Shown here: positions 44,811-56,464 of the stretch, in pieces | How the letters are laid out: each line of letters begins with the position of its first letter | Position numbering within the stretch: the first letter of the stretch is position 1 | Assembly (NCBI GenBank): GCA_964016875.1 | Contig: OZ024724.1 | Location: 50,904,438-50,968,437 of the forward strand | Direction: 5' to 3' | Length of the DNA: 64,000 nt | Origin: Fallopia convolvulus | Lineage: Eukaryota > Streptophyta > Magnoliopsida > Caryophyllales > Polygonaceae | Translations under genes and position numbers: made by a program | The notes under the pieces: generated by a model | Database searches by the model: none | The model's input: only the letters and a program-made list of their open reading frames with translations | Told to the model about the DNA's origin: nothing

Positions 44811-46429
44811 AAACCTTGTTGATATTTCATCCAATCTGGCATGTTTGATTAGTACAACCCTAATATATACTTATCCTCCTAGTTGTATACATATTTATTT
44901 GCTTATTTTGTCTTGTACATCAATGACGGTGCTTCATCATCTAGAGTTGAACATGTACCTTGTTGACACATTATCAAATTCATTATGTTTGGCTATTATA
45001 GAGCTTATTTCTTGTTTTCTCCTTTTTTTTGTATATGGTCGCGATTGCCTCATTTTCCGGGGATGCCTTTTCTATTTGTTGTTCGGCGAATTCATAGCTA
45101 CACTTACTTGATAAGGGAAGTGTGTAGTACTTTTACTCATTCAAAACCACTTCACATTGCACATAGCATGTTTAATAGTTATGATGCCTCTATACATATG
45201 GATGTTGATGCTGACACGTACACCTGATTTGTAGAGCTCTTAGGATTTGGGAAATAAGGACATTGCTTTCGAAAAACTAATTTTATTGAAATCTACGTAT
45301 TGTTATAGTAGTCGTGTTTGCAATTGTTTGCCTTTTCAAGCAATTATGCTTACCAATGGATGTCATACACATTTGTTTATATGTTTGCGAGATGAGTGCT
45401 TTTTCTAGCTATGTCGGATTTTTATTGTCATTCGTATATTTATAGATTCGTAAGCCATTAGATTCTTCATATGGCTATGGAACCTTTGTATTAAAAGTTA
45501 TGCTTGTTATTATTCCTTCGATTGTGGCCCGGTATTTCCATGTCGCTTATTTTTTCAAGGTTTCATTATATTAATTTACAGTCGGTGAGTGACAGGTTGT
45601 CATTAGGAGTTGCTTCTCTGGCATCTGGTTCTAGGAGAATTGCATTGTGTAGGCGTAACAAAACACGTACGACTGGCTTGTCAAGACGTGGTCGACATCC
45701 TATTTATAAGAGGTTTGGTATGTCTTAAATTCCATCATCTGCTTTTTCCTTGCCATTGCTTCGTTAATGCAAATACTACGTTGCTACTAAATTTGCTTTT
45801 GAGCAACCAAAACTTTGTTTGTTGAGGGTAGTATTAGACACGCGTAAATAGAAATTTGCCTCAAGTGCTTGACTTTTTAAAAAGTGGGATGCCATTGGTT
45901 TTCCCTTCTGCTAGTATACTAGGGCTTATAATAATAAATTTGATTGCTTTTAGTTGCCTAGGAGAATATTTCTCCCAATAATGCAAAGGGTTTTTTCACG
46001 TTCTTATTGCAAAGCCAAATATACCACATCGCTTCCAAACTACTGAAATTCTAATATGATGGCTTTCAGAATGCATTGCATGTTGTGCAAAATTGGATAA
46101 ACATAGGCCTAATTTACTAGAGTTCTTTATTGTTGTGACCGTGACAAATCCTTATGCCTCTTTTTTTTTTTGCTCACTTGGTACTATCCTTGTTATAGAG
46201 GGTTATGAGATTATGATTTTCAAGAATCCAACTTTAGATCATCGTGTATATAATTCGCTAACGTGATTTAAAGTTGTCACATCTTAGTTTTTGGCAAGGC
46301 TGATCATGCGCATAAGATTATGCATTATTGCAAATGTTGCTATGTAATATTCTCTTACATTCAGTAAGGGTGAATCTGTTTGCCATCAAGGTCGAAAGTG
46401 TGCTAGGCTTGGTAGTACATGATTTTGTA
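44811..46429. other. Intergenic stretch without a recognised gene
   Basis: Short frames exist (for example 45504-45728, ending in an Arg-rich text), but none shows a domain, codon pattern or splice structure I can support. Confidence 0.4.
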
Positions 46430-47060
46430 CTAAGCAATCAAAATAACTAACACATGGTAGCACATCCTGCCAAGAAGATCCGATATATCCCATTGGATAA
46501 AATAATCAAATTCCATCTCTTTTAGAGCAACAAACTTGTCCGCATCAAAATTAGATATTGATATAGAAATCAAACGGGGGGAGTTCCTAGTAGACAATGA
46601 CAAGTGTTTACGATTCAAAACTCTCATCGGGACATTTCCTTTGGCCTTCTTTGATGAAGATGCAACACCATGTTGTTCAACAACACTCTCTAACTTCCTC
46701 TTCTTCACGCATGTGTCCTTTTTTACCAACATCATCAACTGGTTCTTTTATCACTACACCCCATTTTAGGATAATATCAACAAGCACGATGTCTTCAAAA
46801 TTCTCATCCGAAGCAACCCCTTTGCCCTTATCCAAACGAGGGCTTTTCTTTGATGGAGACGCCTGGATCCCTTAGCCATTATCCAAACAAGGGTTTTTCC
46901 TTGACGGAGATGCCTGAATCCTTGGCCTTTTCCTCACAACAGGGACTTCGGTTTAATTGAACACCTTCATAGGTGGTCCAATAAGTTGAACAAGCTTTTT
47001 GGCTAATAATTTTCTTTGCACCGACTTTTTGGTTGTAGAAGGGACATCACTAGCACATTT
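46430..47060 (-). pseudogene. Degenerate minus-strand frame, possibly a transposon-captured Ulp1-associated gene
   Basis: Minus-strand frame 46430-46738 reads KKRKLESVVEQHGVASSSKK, then STRNSPRLISISISNFDADK and FVALKEMEFDYFIQWDISDL. The SP-R-L...EMxFxxFxxW/L pattern resembles the domain preceding Ulp1-like proteases often carried by plant Mutator or CACTA elements. Upstream on that strand a basic Ser/Pro/Lys-rich text occurs twice as a roughly 55-bp duplication (46835-46925). There are stops between segments and no intact protease. The assignment is tentative. The stretch 47061-47835 is AT-rich with no gene seen. Confidence 0.35.
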
Positions 47061-47840
47061 GCTCCTTATTTATATTATAGTAGAAGGAAAAAAAAATAGT
47101 ATAAACACAAAAAAGGTCACAAAACACATACAAATAAATGAAAACCTCTTCGAATAGCAGAGGTTTCATCTTCTCCAATTGTCATTGTTCCAAATCTTAG
47201 ATGTTTTACTTCTTTATTGTTTGTATAACTTTGTTTAATAGATCTTTATTGTTTATTCCCCAAAGATACAAAAAAATACAAAGCACAAATTTAACATATG
47301 TTCATCCAAAAAGTTAATTTTATTAATGAACAAATAATTTTTATTGATGCACAAAACATATAAAGAATGGATAAATAATAGTATGCCATTATTGATAAAT
47401 AAAGTGACAATAGGAATGAACAAAATCACAACAAGAATGAAAAACACTTTCCCACACAAGTATAAACAATCTTTTTATGACTATCTTACTAGAGTATAGA
47501 CTTTTAAGAATCTAAAAAAGCCAAAATCGTCTATTACACGCGTCCAGATCAATTAATTGATTAAAAAACATCTAATATGCTCATGCACATAAAAATTGTC
47601 TTGGATTCAAATGGTACGACCAAAAAACCACTAAACAAAAGTTATAGTTCCTCGATTTTTTAATTCAATAAAGAGCGAAACACCAAATACTTGTTTCAAT
47701 CGGGACTACAACCTTCAAATAACTTAAATAACTACTAAAATACACACAATCAATCATTCACTTAGTGTCTACACACTCGATAAACAAAATTGAAAAAAAC
47801 CCTAAGGTTTCAAGCAAAGTAAAACGAGAGATGAAAAGGA

Positions 47841-49103
47841 TGATGTTCGCATTTTTAGTATAGTTTTTGATAGGTTTTCTTTGCTTATTAGGTTTAGTTT
47901 TGTTTAGTTTAGGCTTAGTTTTGAGTATTTTTAGTTAGTTTTGCATAATTTTGTGAAAAGAGTGGAATCTACGCTATTTTGTGAATTTTGCAGGTTTTAG
48001 CGAGGAAAGGAGTTGAATGGAGCTGAATTTGGAGCATTGCAGCGAAAGACGGAGGAGTGCAAGATTGAAGAAGTCGAAGCTCGAGAGTTCAAGAGGAAGT
48101 GTTGAAGAAAACAAAGCCCAGGCTCGTTAACGAGGTTGTGAGGGCTCGTTAACGAGGCCACGAAGAGAAAGATTTCGAGTATTATTTTATTATTCACCGA
48201 TCCTGAACGGGAATTTATTTTCGTATCGGTTGAGTGTCTTTTTAGAATCTTTTGGGGTTGTTAGAATATGTATTTTAGGTCGTTGGTCGTGATTGTGGTT
48301 CGGTATTTTTATGTTTTTCGGTTTCTTCTGAATCTCTGTAAGACGATATTTTTCTTATTAATTTGAGTTTGAGTTTTGTTTCAATGTTTCTTTTTATTGA
48401 AGTTTTTAGTTTCTTAGTTATGATTAGTGAGTAGTTTATTTTTCTAGGGTCGGGGTTAATCCCGGCATAGTTGAGCATGTTTGATGAGTAAGATTGAGTG
48501 TTGAATGTCTTTTATCTTTTATTGAGATTGTTTGTTGTGCTTAATACTGAAACGAAAGTGGAGGTAATTTGAGTTTTTAACTTGATTGAAAGAGAAAGTT
48601 AGTAACTTGAAGGTTGATATTGTTTGAAAACGAAAGTTTCAAGCTTTAGATCCAAAACAAGCAATTGAGTGAATTAGGATGCGAAAGTAGATTAATTTAC
48701 TTTTTAAGTCAACGAAAGTTGATGACTCTATCTGTTTAAAGGCATGATCTTATCTTCTTACGAATTCTTATGCTTAGCTATGTTGTGGTGTCCCTTGTCC
48801 TAGATTTTTGCTTTATTTGAATTATCTCTGGTAAATCTTCGTTGTTGAGTACTTGCCTCGGTACCGAATTTTAATTAGAATTTTATTAGGTCGTTAGTTA
48901 ATATTTTTGTGTTCGGTGGCTCGGTAACGATCCTGACAACGTCGTTAACGAGGCATCTCGTGAGTGTTTTGTTTAATTTTGTTTGATTTTTGTTAGATTG
49001 ATAGACAAACAACCTTGCTTCCTGTGGAACGATCCTGACTCCACTGTACTCAGCGGGGTCTTAACTTACAAATTTATTTGTTGGCCGAGAAACCCTATCA
49101 ACA
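47841..49103 (+). repeat. Athila-C 5' LTR (1263 bp, promoter region deleted)
   Basis: Compared with the 3' LTR it lacks 248 bp (equivalent to 56896-57143), which contain the AGTATAAATACCC promoter box. The deletion ends share GGTC (48278-48281), so it arose between short direct repeats. Two exact CTCGTTAACGAG palindromes lie at 48123-48134 and 48145-48156. Confidence 0.92.
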
Positions 49104-49106
49104 AAT

Positions 49107-49124
49107 TGGCGCCGTTGCCGGGGA
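49107..49124 (+). other. Athila-C primer binding site
   Basis: TGGCGCCGTTGCCGGGGA, unmutated tRNA-Asp-type site, 3 bp after the LTR. Confidence 0.9.
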
Positions 49125-49217
49125 AGCAACGAGTTGTTAGTTTATCTTCGGGATCGGGAATAGCCCGACCCCGTTTTTGTTTTTAATCTTTGTTTTCTTT
49201 GTTTGTTTTCTCAGTGT

Positions 49218-50779
49218 ATGCCGGTAGGACGAAGAAGGCTTCAGTTTGATAACACAGGTTATTACTCAGAACCAGAACATTCCCTGCACCGTCGACTCCG
49301 AGAAAACCGAGCCATGGTCACAGCAGAAAAGATGTCTCGAGAGTTAGAGATCCTCCGGACCCAGACGCAGAAGCTGAGCGTCAACGAGCTGACAAGGCTC
49401 GACTGCAAGAAGAGATAGACGCCTATCCAAGGAATGCCGAGCAATACATGCATCCGAAACTGAGGGTGCCAGAATCCCTTATTGTGCTTCCGGCGATAGA
49501 GAAACCTTTTGAGATCAAGTCTCAATTTATATCCTTAATCAAACGGGCTCAGTTCGAAGGGAAACCTGCTGAGTGCCCTATGTAGCATATTAGAAATTTT
49601 CATGATTTATGTGACACCATAGCTGCTGAATGTGTCTCGTTAGAATATGTTCCATTAAAAACTTTTAGATGGTCACTTACTGGAAAGGCCCTGAACTGGT
49701 TAGAGAGCCTACCTTCTAAGTCTATCAGGACTTGGAAAGCTTTGTATGATCAATTTCTTACAAAGTTTTTCCCTCCTGCCAAGACAACGGAGTTAAGGAA
49801 ACGCATCACCTCTTATCACCAGTTGCCTAATGAAACATATGTTGAAACATGGGAAAGATTCAAAGAGATGCTTAGACAGTGCCCTACTCATGGGCAACCT
49901 TTATATGTATTGCAAGAAATCTTTTTCCAGGGTATCAACGCAGAGACCAAGAACCGCATCAACACGCATACTGCGTGCGGTTTTATAGAGATGAACCCGA
50001 CAGAGGCGTGGGAACTGTTGGACAAGCTGGCGAATTACGATGCTATGTACGGAACCCAGCAAGCTCCACAAACTCAAAAACGTCTCTATGTGCCCAACCG
50101 AGATGAAGTTGACCCCGATGTTAAAAATCAATTCTTACAAGATGATGTCAACTGTCTGAGGAAACAGGTAAGTTTTCTGAAATCCTCTCAATCATGTTAA
50201 GAATGTGGTTCTTCTGCACATAGTACTTCTGCTTGCACTAACATTGAGCAGGTTAGAACCGCTGAGACAATAGCTGAGATGAATTCCATGAGAGGACCCT
50301 ACAGGAACCAGCCTAATTATAATGACAGGTCGAACAACTATCAACCATGGGGCAATCAGAATACAAGTCAAAATTATGCAGGGCCCCCACCAGATAGACG
50401 ACCTGCACCATATCGACCTCCAGGCCATCAGGAGACGCCATCATGGGTTCAGGAGATTAAAGAGAGCATCAACGGAGTGAACAACAAAGTTGATGACGTT
50501 CAAGCCAAGCTGAACCGACAGGATAAAAGATGGGGAGAGTTCGATATTTGGAAGAGGAGCGTAGATTCCCAACTAGGGGACCTAGCTGCACGGATTCCGA
50601 GACCACAAGGGCAACTCCCAGGCCGCCCCGAGGAGAACCCTAGAGGCCAAATAGCAGCGGTACACCTCAGAAGTGGGAAGACATTGCCGGAAAGAGTCCA
50701 AGCTGAGAAGGAGGAACAGGACCTCGCAAAACGGCTCGTTAACGAGCCAACGAGAGCACATACCGAGCCCACAAACTAG
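49218..50779 (+). pseudogene. gag: Athila-C gag with three stops and a frameshift
   Basis: The start is MPVGRRRLQFDN at 49218. A frameshift lies near 49400. The capsid core matches Athila-A (MHPKLRVPES, WLESLPSKS, FFPPAKTTELRKRITSYHQL, CPTHGQP). In-frame stops are TAG at about 49582 (a GAG codon in Athila-A), TAA at about 50199 next to the zinc knuckle (a CAA codon in Athila-A), and TAG at 50777-50779. The knuckle is C*ECGSSAHSTSAC. A coiled-coil-like region, IPRPQGQLPGRPEENPRG and a basic tail follow. The perfect 16-bp palindrome GGCTCGTTAACGAGCC is at 50733-50748. Confidence 0.9.
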
Positions 50780-51886
50780 GATGACGAGGCTCCGAGGGTA
50801 TCTAACGACCCTAACCCAAGTAAGTCTACTAATCCGAGCCTTCCTCTCAATCCCAGGGTAGTTAACGACCCCATCAGGGTCGGTAACGACCCGCCGAGGA
50901 CATCAATCGACCCCAGTGTGGACCCGGTACTCTCACCTCTCGAGCCTAACTTGGTTCCGAGAATGGTGAAAACCCTTCTATTTCCAACTAAGAAATCTAT
51001 GGACTCTACTGAGAGTAAGTTCAACCGTTTCGTGAAAATTCTTCAGGGCATTAATATTTCCATCCCATTCGATGAGGCCCTAAGCGAAATGTCGGCTTAC
51101 ACAAATTTTTTGAAAGATATTCTTAGCAGGAAAAGGTCCATTACAGAGCTGCAAGATGAAGTCAGATCAATAGCTCTACCAGAAAAGCTGGGAGATCCCG
51201 GGAGGTTTGCAATCACAATCGGCATAGGCAACCACAAGTTCAAAGCTTTATGCGATCTTGGTGCCAGTGCTAGTCTTGTTCCGCTCTCAATCTGGTCTAA
51301 AGCCAATATGGGACCACTAGAGCCAGTAGACATGAACCTGTACATGGCAGATGGGTCAAGTGTTAAGGCCACAGGAGTAGTAGACGATTACCCTATTCAA
51401 GTCGGGAAATTCTTTATACCGAATGATTTTATCATCCTTGATATGCCTGAAGACCCTCATGTCCCCATTATTCTCGGGCGACCATTCTTAGCCACAGCAG
51501 GAGCAAGGGTAGATGTATGGAAGGGACTCCTCACTTTTGATATAGGAGTAGAACGGGTGGAATTCAACTTGGATCAAAAAGCCAACGACCCAATTGGAGT
51601 GGCACAAATAGAGTTGACTCAACCCGAACTCGACACAACAGTCCCCACCGAGCCTCATCCGCCGATCACTGAGTCCCACATGCATGAGCTCAACCAAGGC
51701 CCTACTACAGAGGTTACCGAAAAGTCCAAACCACCTTGGCTTTTGGACTACACTAACAATCCAGAGATATCGAGCTTGCTGATAGAAGAAAAAGGCCCTA
51801 ATCTAGCAATTCAAGCACACAGAGGTAGTAAGGCTACAAGCAGGGTATCTCAAGACCCCAACACGGCCATACATGAACCACCATGA
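50780..51886 (+). CDS. Athila-C protease followed by a family-specific tail
   Basis: The frame is open from after 50779 through 51886. A palindrome-rich linker (VNDP/GNDP text) precedes FNRFVKILQGINISIPF and the aspartic protease (CDLGASASLVPLSIW, then ILGRPFLATAGARVDV). Instead of RT, the frame continues about 95 residues with SKPPWLLDYTNNPEISSLLI and EEKGPNLA, then stops. Athila-D has the same kind of tail (SKPPWFSEFINP, ILLENEGPNL), so the truncated polyprotein is a shared, inherited design and not a private deletion. Confidence 0.85.
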   Translation, partial: DDEAPRVSNDPNPSKSTNPSLPLNPRVVNDPIRVGNDPPRTSIDPSVDPVLSPLEPNLVPRMVKTLLFPTKKSMDSTESKFNRFVKILQGINISIPFDEALSEMSAYTNFLKDILSRKRSITELQDEVRSIALPEKLGDPGRFAITIGIGNHKFKALCDLGASASLVPLSIWSKANMGPLEPVDMNLYMADGSSVKATGVVDDYPIQVGKFFIPNDFIILDMPEDPHVPIILGRPFLATAGARVDVWKGLLTFDIGVERVEFNLDQKANDPIGVAQIELTQPELDTTVPTEPHPPITESHMHELNQGPTTEVTEKSKPPWLLDYTNNPEISSLLIEEKGPNLAIQAHRGSKATSRVSQDPNTAIHEPP

Positions 51887-53105
51887 GACTAGCAAGGAAG
51901 CTCATCGGGCTAACGACGTTAAACATAGCGCTTACGGGAGGCAACCCGCTTTTTAGAATGGGTTTAGTTTAGTTTAGTTTAGTTTAGTTTTCTTTTCTTT
52001 TTCTTTTTAGATTATTTCTTAGCTTTCTTTTATTTTTCTTTTTAGTTTTAACTAGGATAGAAATTAGATTTTTTGAGCTAACAAGATTTCAGGAGAAAGG
52101 GGTCGAAAAATCACTCAAGAAAGCCACGACGGCTCGTTAACGACCCGGTTCGGAAGACCCGACTCGTCACAATACGGGGCAGGTAAGTAATTCTAACCTA
52201 ATCTATCTTTTAACCCTAGCCCCCCCCCCCCCCCCCTTCTACCCTTACCCCTCCTATAAAAACACTTATACCCCTCCCAAAATTCTACCACAATCCCTTC
52301 AAAATTCACTCTCAAACCCAAAACACTCTCAATCCCTCTCCCTTCTCTCCCACCGAGTCGGAATTCCTCACAAAACCGACCACCGAGAGGCCGTCGTTAC
52401 CGGAGCTCGGAAGCCACCCACCGACGAGGCCGTGTTCGTTAAACTACCCCGATTTCGACCCTTGTTCTTCAATTTCTCGGTTCTCCGGTATGATTTCTAA
52501 ACCCTTGCTTGAAATTGCATGATTGATTATTAATAGGGTCGAAATTTCATATCTTGAATCATGATTCTTAGGGAGGTCGATGAGCATGCTTGATTTTGTT
52601 CCTAAAAAAAAAATCTTGATTGTGCTTCGTTGTTCATGGTTTAGGAAAGATTATTCATGTTAGATTAGCTATTGTAATCTTTAGTTAGGAAAGCATGAAT
52701 TTTTCTTGTTCTAGATCTAAAAATTCAATCTTTGCATGTCAAAATTCCGGGAAATTTTTAGCATGTTCGGGATGGGCAATTGAGTAAGTATGGGGTGCTT
52801 ATACCCGAGGGGGGATATGTGGAGAATAAGAGAAGATTGCATGCTTGATTTGTGCTGAATTAGAGGTAGATTGAATTTCGAAAAATTCCGGTTTTGCTCT
52901 CGGCAGGTCGTTAACGACCCACCCAGGCTCGTTAACGACCCTGCACTTCATCATTGATCAGCCCGAGCCCAGAATTCGTGAACAACCCAATTGGGTAGTT
53001 TATGAATAATTCCGAGGTTAATTTTGAGACCAAGTATGGGGTCTCGAACCTAATATTTTTTAGTGGATCTTATCTTGGAAAAATCTTGATTATTTTGTAG
53101 GATCC
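51887..53105 (+). other. Athila-C post-pol hairpin and ORF1 leader intron
   Basis: The hairpin motif is at 51928-51949. The donor GGCAG|GTAAGT is at 52182/52183. The acceptor ATTTTGTAG at 53100 lies 5 bases before the ORF1 ATG, giving a 918-bp predicted intron. It also holds a C-run (about 52220-52236), GGTCGTTAACGACCC-type palindromes (52907-52945), and AAGTATGGGGT at about 52789 and 53033. No protein gene is seen. Confidence 0.6.
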
Positions 53106-54731
53106 ATGGCTAGTTCAAGCAGACCCGCTACCCGAGCCCAAAAGAAGAGGAGGAACCATAGGTCTCCATCTCCACCCCGAGTGGATGATGTGATTTTGAG
53201 CAGTCATAGCCAAGTACGGCGCTACCGGGATTTTTTGGAGAAGGACCATTACACCCGATGGTTCTCGAAGTCTAGCACTGTTTCTACGGGCATCTACACG
53301 GATGTCAAGGACGCCTTCATCATCCTTGGGGCCGCCCACCTATTGAAGCAAAAGAGCTTGCCACATTACCCGGCCCTCACATCCGAGTTCTTGGCCACTT
53401 TGGAGACCAACTTCTCGTCGAAGATCTCGGCGGGACGTATTCGGTTCCGGCTCGGTAACGAGGACCGTGACTTCACCATGGCGGAGTTCAATGCAATCTT
53501 GGAGCTCCCAAATCCGTCAAGAGATTATAGCTTGAAGGACTACCGAGTGACCCGCACTTGGAGCTACATCACCGAGGAGGTTCAATCCTCTACCGCGGCG
53601 CTATCCGGGGCAAACATAGTCAACCCCATCTAACGGATTATCTTGAGAGTCCTCGCCGCAACATTTTGGCCGAAGAAAGAGTTGAACCGGCCTACAAGAA
53701 CGGAGGTCGCATGCTTCCGCACCATCCTCTTTGAGGAGCCCGGGCCCTTGAATTTGGGGTACGAATGGCTCTATTACGTCGAGAAATCCACCAAGTCCAA
53801 GGAGGTGTGGTGTGGCAATTTGTTTAGCCTCTCGGCTAATAATCTCGGAGTAGATCTCACCCGCTACACACCGGCTCACGCCCAACTCCTCAACAAAAAC
53901 TATTGGTATAGTTCCGGGATTTTCGTGCAAGCCGAGGGAGGCTACAAGGTGAAGGTTCAAGATCGACAAGTCATACCTTCCCTCGACATGTACGAGCTAC
54001 TCTATGTACCAAATTGGTACGAAGTGTGGACGGGACATCCCTACCCATTGGAGCCAAAACCGGAGGACGAGCTCTCGCTTAGGCCATGTGAAACCCGGTT
54101 TGAGCGGGACGATGTGGATGAATATGAAGAAGAAGATGAGCAAGAAGACACCGAGGTAGTAGGCAACGACACCGAGGAAGCCGACACCGAGGGCGGCACT
54201 GAGGAGCTCAACTTTGAAGAAGAAGACATGGACACGGAGGTGCTAGGAGGCCATATCTTCGTTGACGAGCCCACCAGGGTCGTTAACGACCACTTCCAGC
54301 CACCACCCAACACTGTTAACGAGGCACCCAGCTTCGTTAACGAGGTGCCGAGAGCTCCTGTCGACCCACCACCAGCTCCTGTCGACCCTCATGCTTATGG
54401 ACTCATGCCTTACAACCCGGTGATGTATCCAGACCATTTCCAGCCTCACTACCCACCACCTCCTCAGCCCGAGTACGCAGGATCGAGTATACCACCACCA
54501 TGGGCTGAGGATCTTTCTGCACGGATGCAGCAGCTTCACCTCCAGACGGATCACATTCATAGGAGGATGGATAGATTGGAAACCGTCTATTCCGCTCGCA
54601 TGTCGATGGAGGATGAGCGGCTGCGTCAGAGAGAGGCGGAGGATGCTGAGCGTTGGAGGACGATGTACGACTTCATGGGAACTTTCAGCACTATTTTCCT
54701 CCACCGAACCGTTGATTCAAGCTCAAGATGA
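53106..54731 (+). pseudogene. Athila-C ORF1 (ATHILA ORF-1 family) with one stop
   Basis: A single frame of 541 codons broken only by TAA at 53631-53633. It begins MASSSRPATRAQKKRRNHRS (a basic, possibly nuclear-targeting N-terminus). The conserved ATHILA ORF-1 core follows (RIRFRLGNEDRDFTMAEFNA, WPKKELNRPTRTEVACFRTI, LYYVEKSTKSKEVWCGNLFS). An acidic segment lies at about 54100-54240 (EYEEEDEQEDTE). A Pro-rich region (DPPPAPVDP, YPPPPQPEYAG) and a charged coiled-coil-like C-terminus (RMDRLETVYSARMSMEDERL) end it. No signal peptide or membrane span is evident, so an envelope role is not supported by this copy. The long open frame suggests recent selection or youth. Confidence 0.88.
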
Positions 54732-56464
54732 AGTTTCTTTTCCTTGTTTCCACTTTTGTAAGTTTTATGTCTTTCTTTTTCTTTTTAATTTTTTTTGTTT
54801 TCTTTTCTATTTCTTTTCCCTCTTCTTCTTATTTTCCTTACAGTGGGGACACTGTAATTTTAAGTATGGGGTGGGGAGAAAGTAGAAAAATTATGTCCTA
54901 GGTGTTTTTGTGTTCTATGTAGTTGTTATGTCTTTAAACCGAAAAAAAAATTCGAAAAAACCAAAAAATTGAAAAATAAAAAACCCAAAAAGAGTTTAGA
55001 ATTGATAGATATCCCTTCTTAAGTTCTATGATAGCAATCACTAGCTTAATCATATAATTCCTTGCAAACATGTCTTTGAAAGTATAGCCGGATTCTTAAA
55101 ATTGAAATTATTGTTTTTTTTAGAAGCGAATAGCATTTGATGAAATTGAGCACATATACTTTATAGCATAGATGATGCAATCCAACAAAATTTGCCTTGT
55201 GAGTATTTTTGGCCTTATAGGGAGAACATCATAAATCCCTCTTCTTTTCTTGTGTGATTTACTCTCTTTATGCATGTTATCTCTTGGAATTGTGATGGCA
55301 ATCTATTTCTTGAGACCCTTATAAGATTATTAGTTCATTACTTGTGAAGATCATATGATGGAGAACTTATTTTTTTATAAGCCCTATTATTCCCTATCTA
55401 CCTTTACATTATTCCTTCTCTTGATAACCAATTCTGGCCTGAAACCTTTTATTTTTAGCTCCACAAAAATTATTCCCTAGCCGAGATAAGCTTGACCCTA
55501 TCCGGGAATTAGGACTTAGATTGGAGAGGTAAAGTTTTGTGTTGTGTTATAAAGAAAAGAGTTTATGTTTGCTTGAATTGAAGGGTATTTGGGAAGGATA
55601 GATTGGAAGTCTCTTGTTTTTATATGTAAGAAAGGTCTCTTGATAGAAAAAAATGCACACAATAAAGTTTTTTATGGATGTAGTAAAAGAAAGAGGAATG
55701 TATACGGTGGATCGTTAACGACCCTGATGTAGGCTCGTTAACGAGGCAGCAAACGAAAAAAAAGAGGTAAAGAAAAAAAAGAAAAAAAAAGAAGGAAATT
55801 ATAAAGAGGTGAAGAGTTAAGGTGCATTTGTGTTTAAAGATAATATCAGAGATTCTTTTATTTTTGTTATGAGACTTTCTAGGATGATAAAGGGTGAGTG
55901 AAAATGAGTTTGCATAAAGAAGAGTGAGCTTGGTATAATCTTTTATGAAAGTTTTTGGTTAGATGTGAGTTTTTAGGAGTCTTTGATTCCCGGATGTTAT
56001 TAGCACCACATAGCCAAAATATTTTCCACTCCCTATTGTTATTACCAAGCCCCATTACAACCCGGCCGAATGGAAGCTTCTTTGAAGTTTTTCATTGAAC
56101 CTAAGTTCTCTTGATGATTCTTTGCTTGTTTTGACAAATCTTGGGTGGAGAGTATTGGTGATATAAGTTTCAATTTCTATGAGTTTTTGTATATAAGATG
56201 AGCTGAGAGATTGAATTTATAAACCCAAACACATGAGAGTTGAGTGAAACACATTATATCCCTTGAGAGGTTGGATTGTATTATTTTATGTCTATTTAAG
56301 TGTATATATGTGTGAGGATGTTAATAGTCTTTTGCTATAATTTTCTTATGTGTAGATATTGCTTTTTAGAAGATGGCTATGTCTTGATGAGCATGATTTG
56401 TTTTGGTTTTGGTTAGTGTCTTGTTTATTGCTTGAGGACAAGCAAGTCTAAATATGGGGTATTT
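54732..56464 (+). other. Athila-C 3' non-coding region and PPT
   Basis: No gene is seen. Conserved blocks recur as in Athila-A and Athila-B: TTTAAGTATGGGGTGGGG (about 54857), GGCCTTATAGGGAGAACATC (about 55212), TAGCTCCACAAAAATTATTC (about 55456), GATTCCCGGATGTTATTAGC (about 55985) and CCCCATTACAACCCGGCCGA (about 56051). CGTTAACGA palindromes lie at about 55710-55745. The PPT (AATATGGGGTATTT, one base off the others) ends at 56464. Confidence 0.78.

Noticed and set aside
51887..53105. Interpreting missing RT/IN in Athila-C as an assembly gap
   Set aside because: Athila-D shows the same junction layout and a homologous tail with very different sequence, so a shared biological state is more likely.
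54041..54313. Ser-rich minus-strand frame opposite Athila-C ORF1
   Set aside because: It is a shadow of the acidic Glu/Asp stretch of ORF1 on the plus strand.
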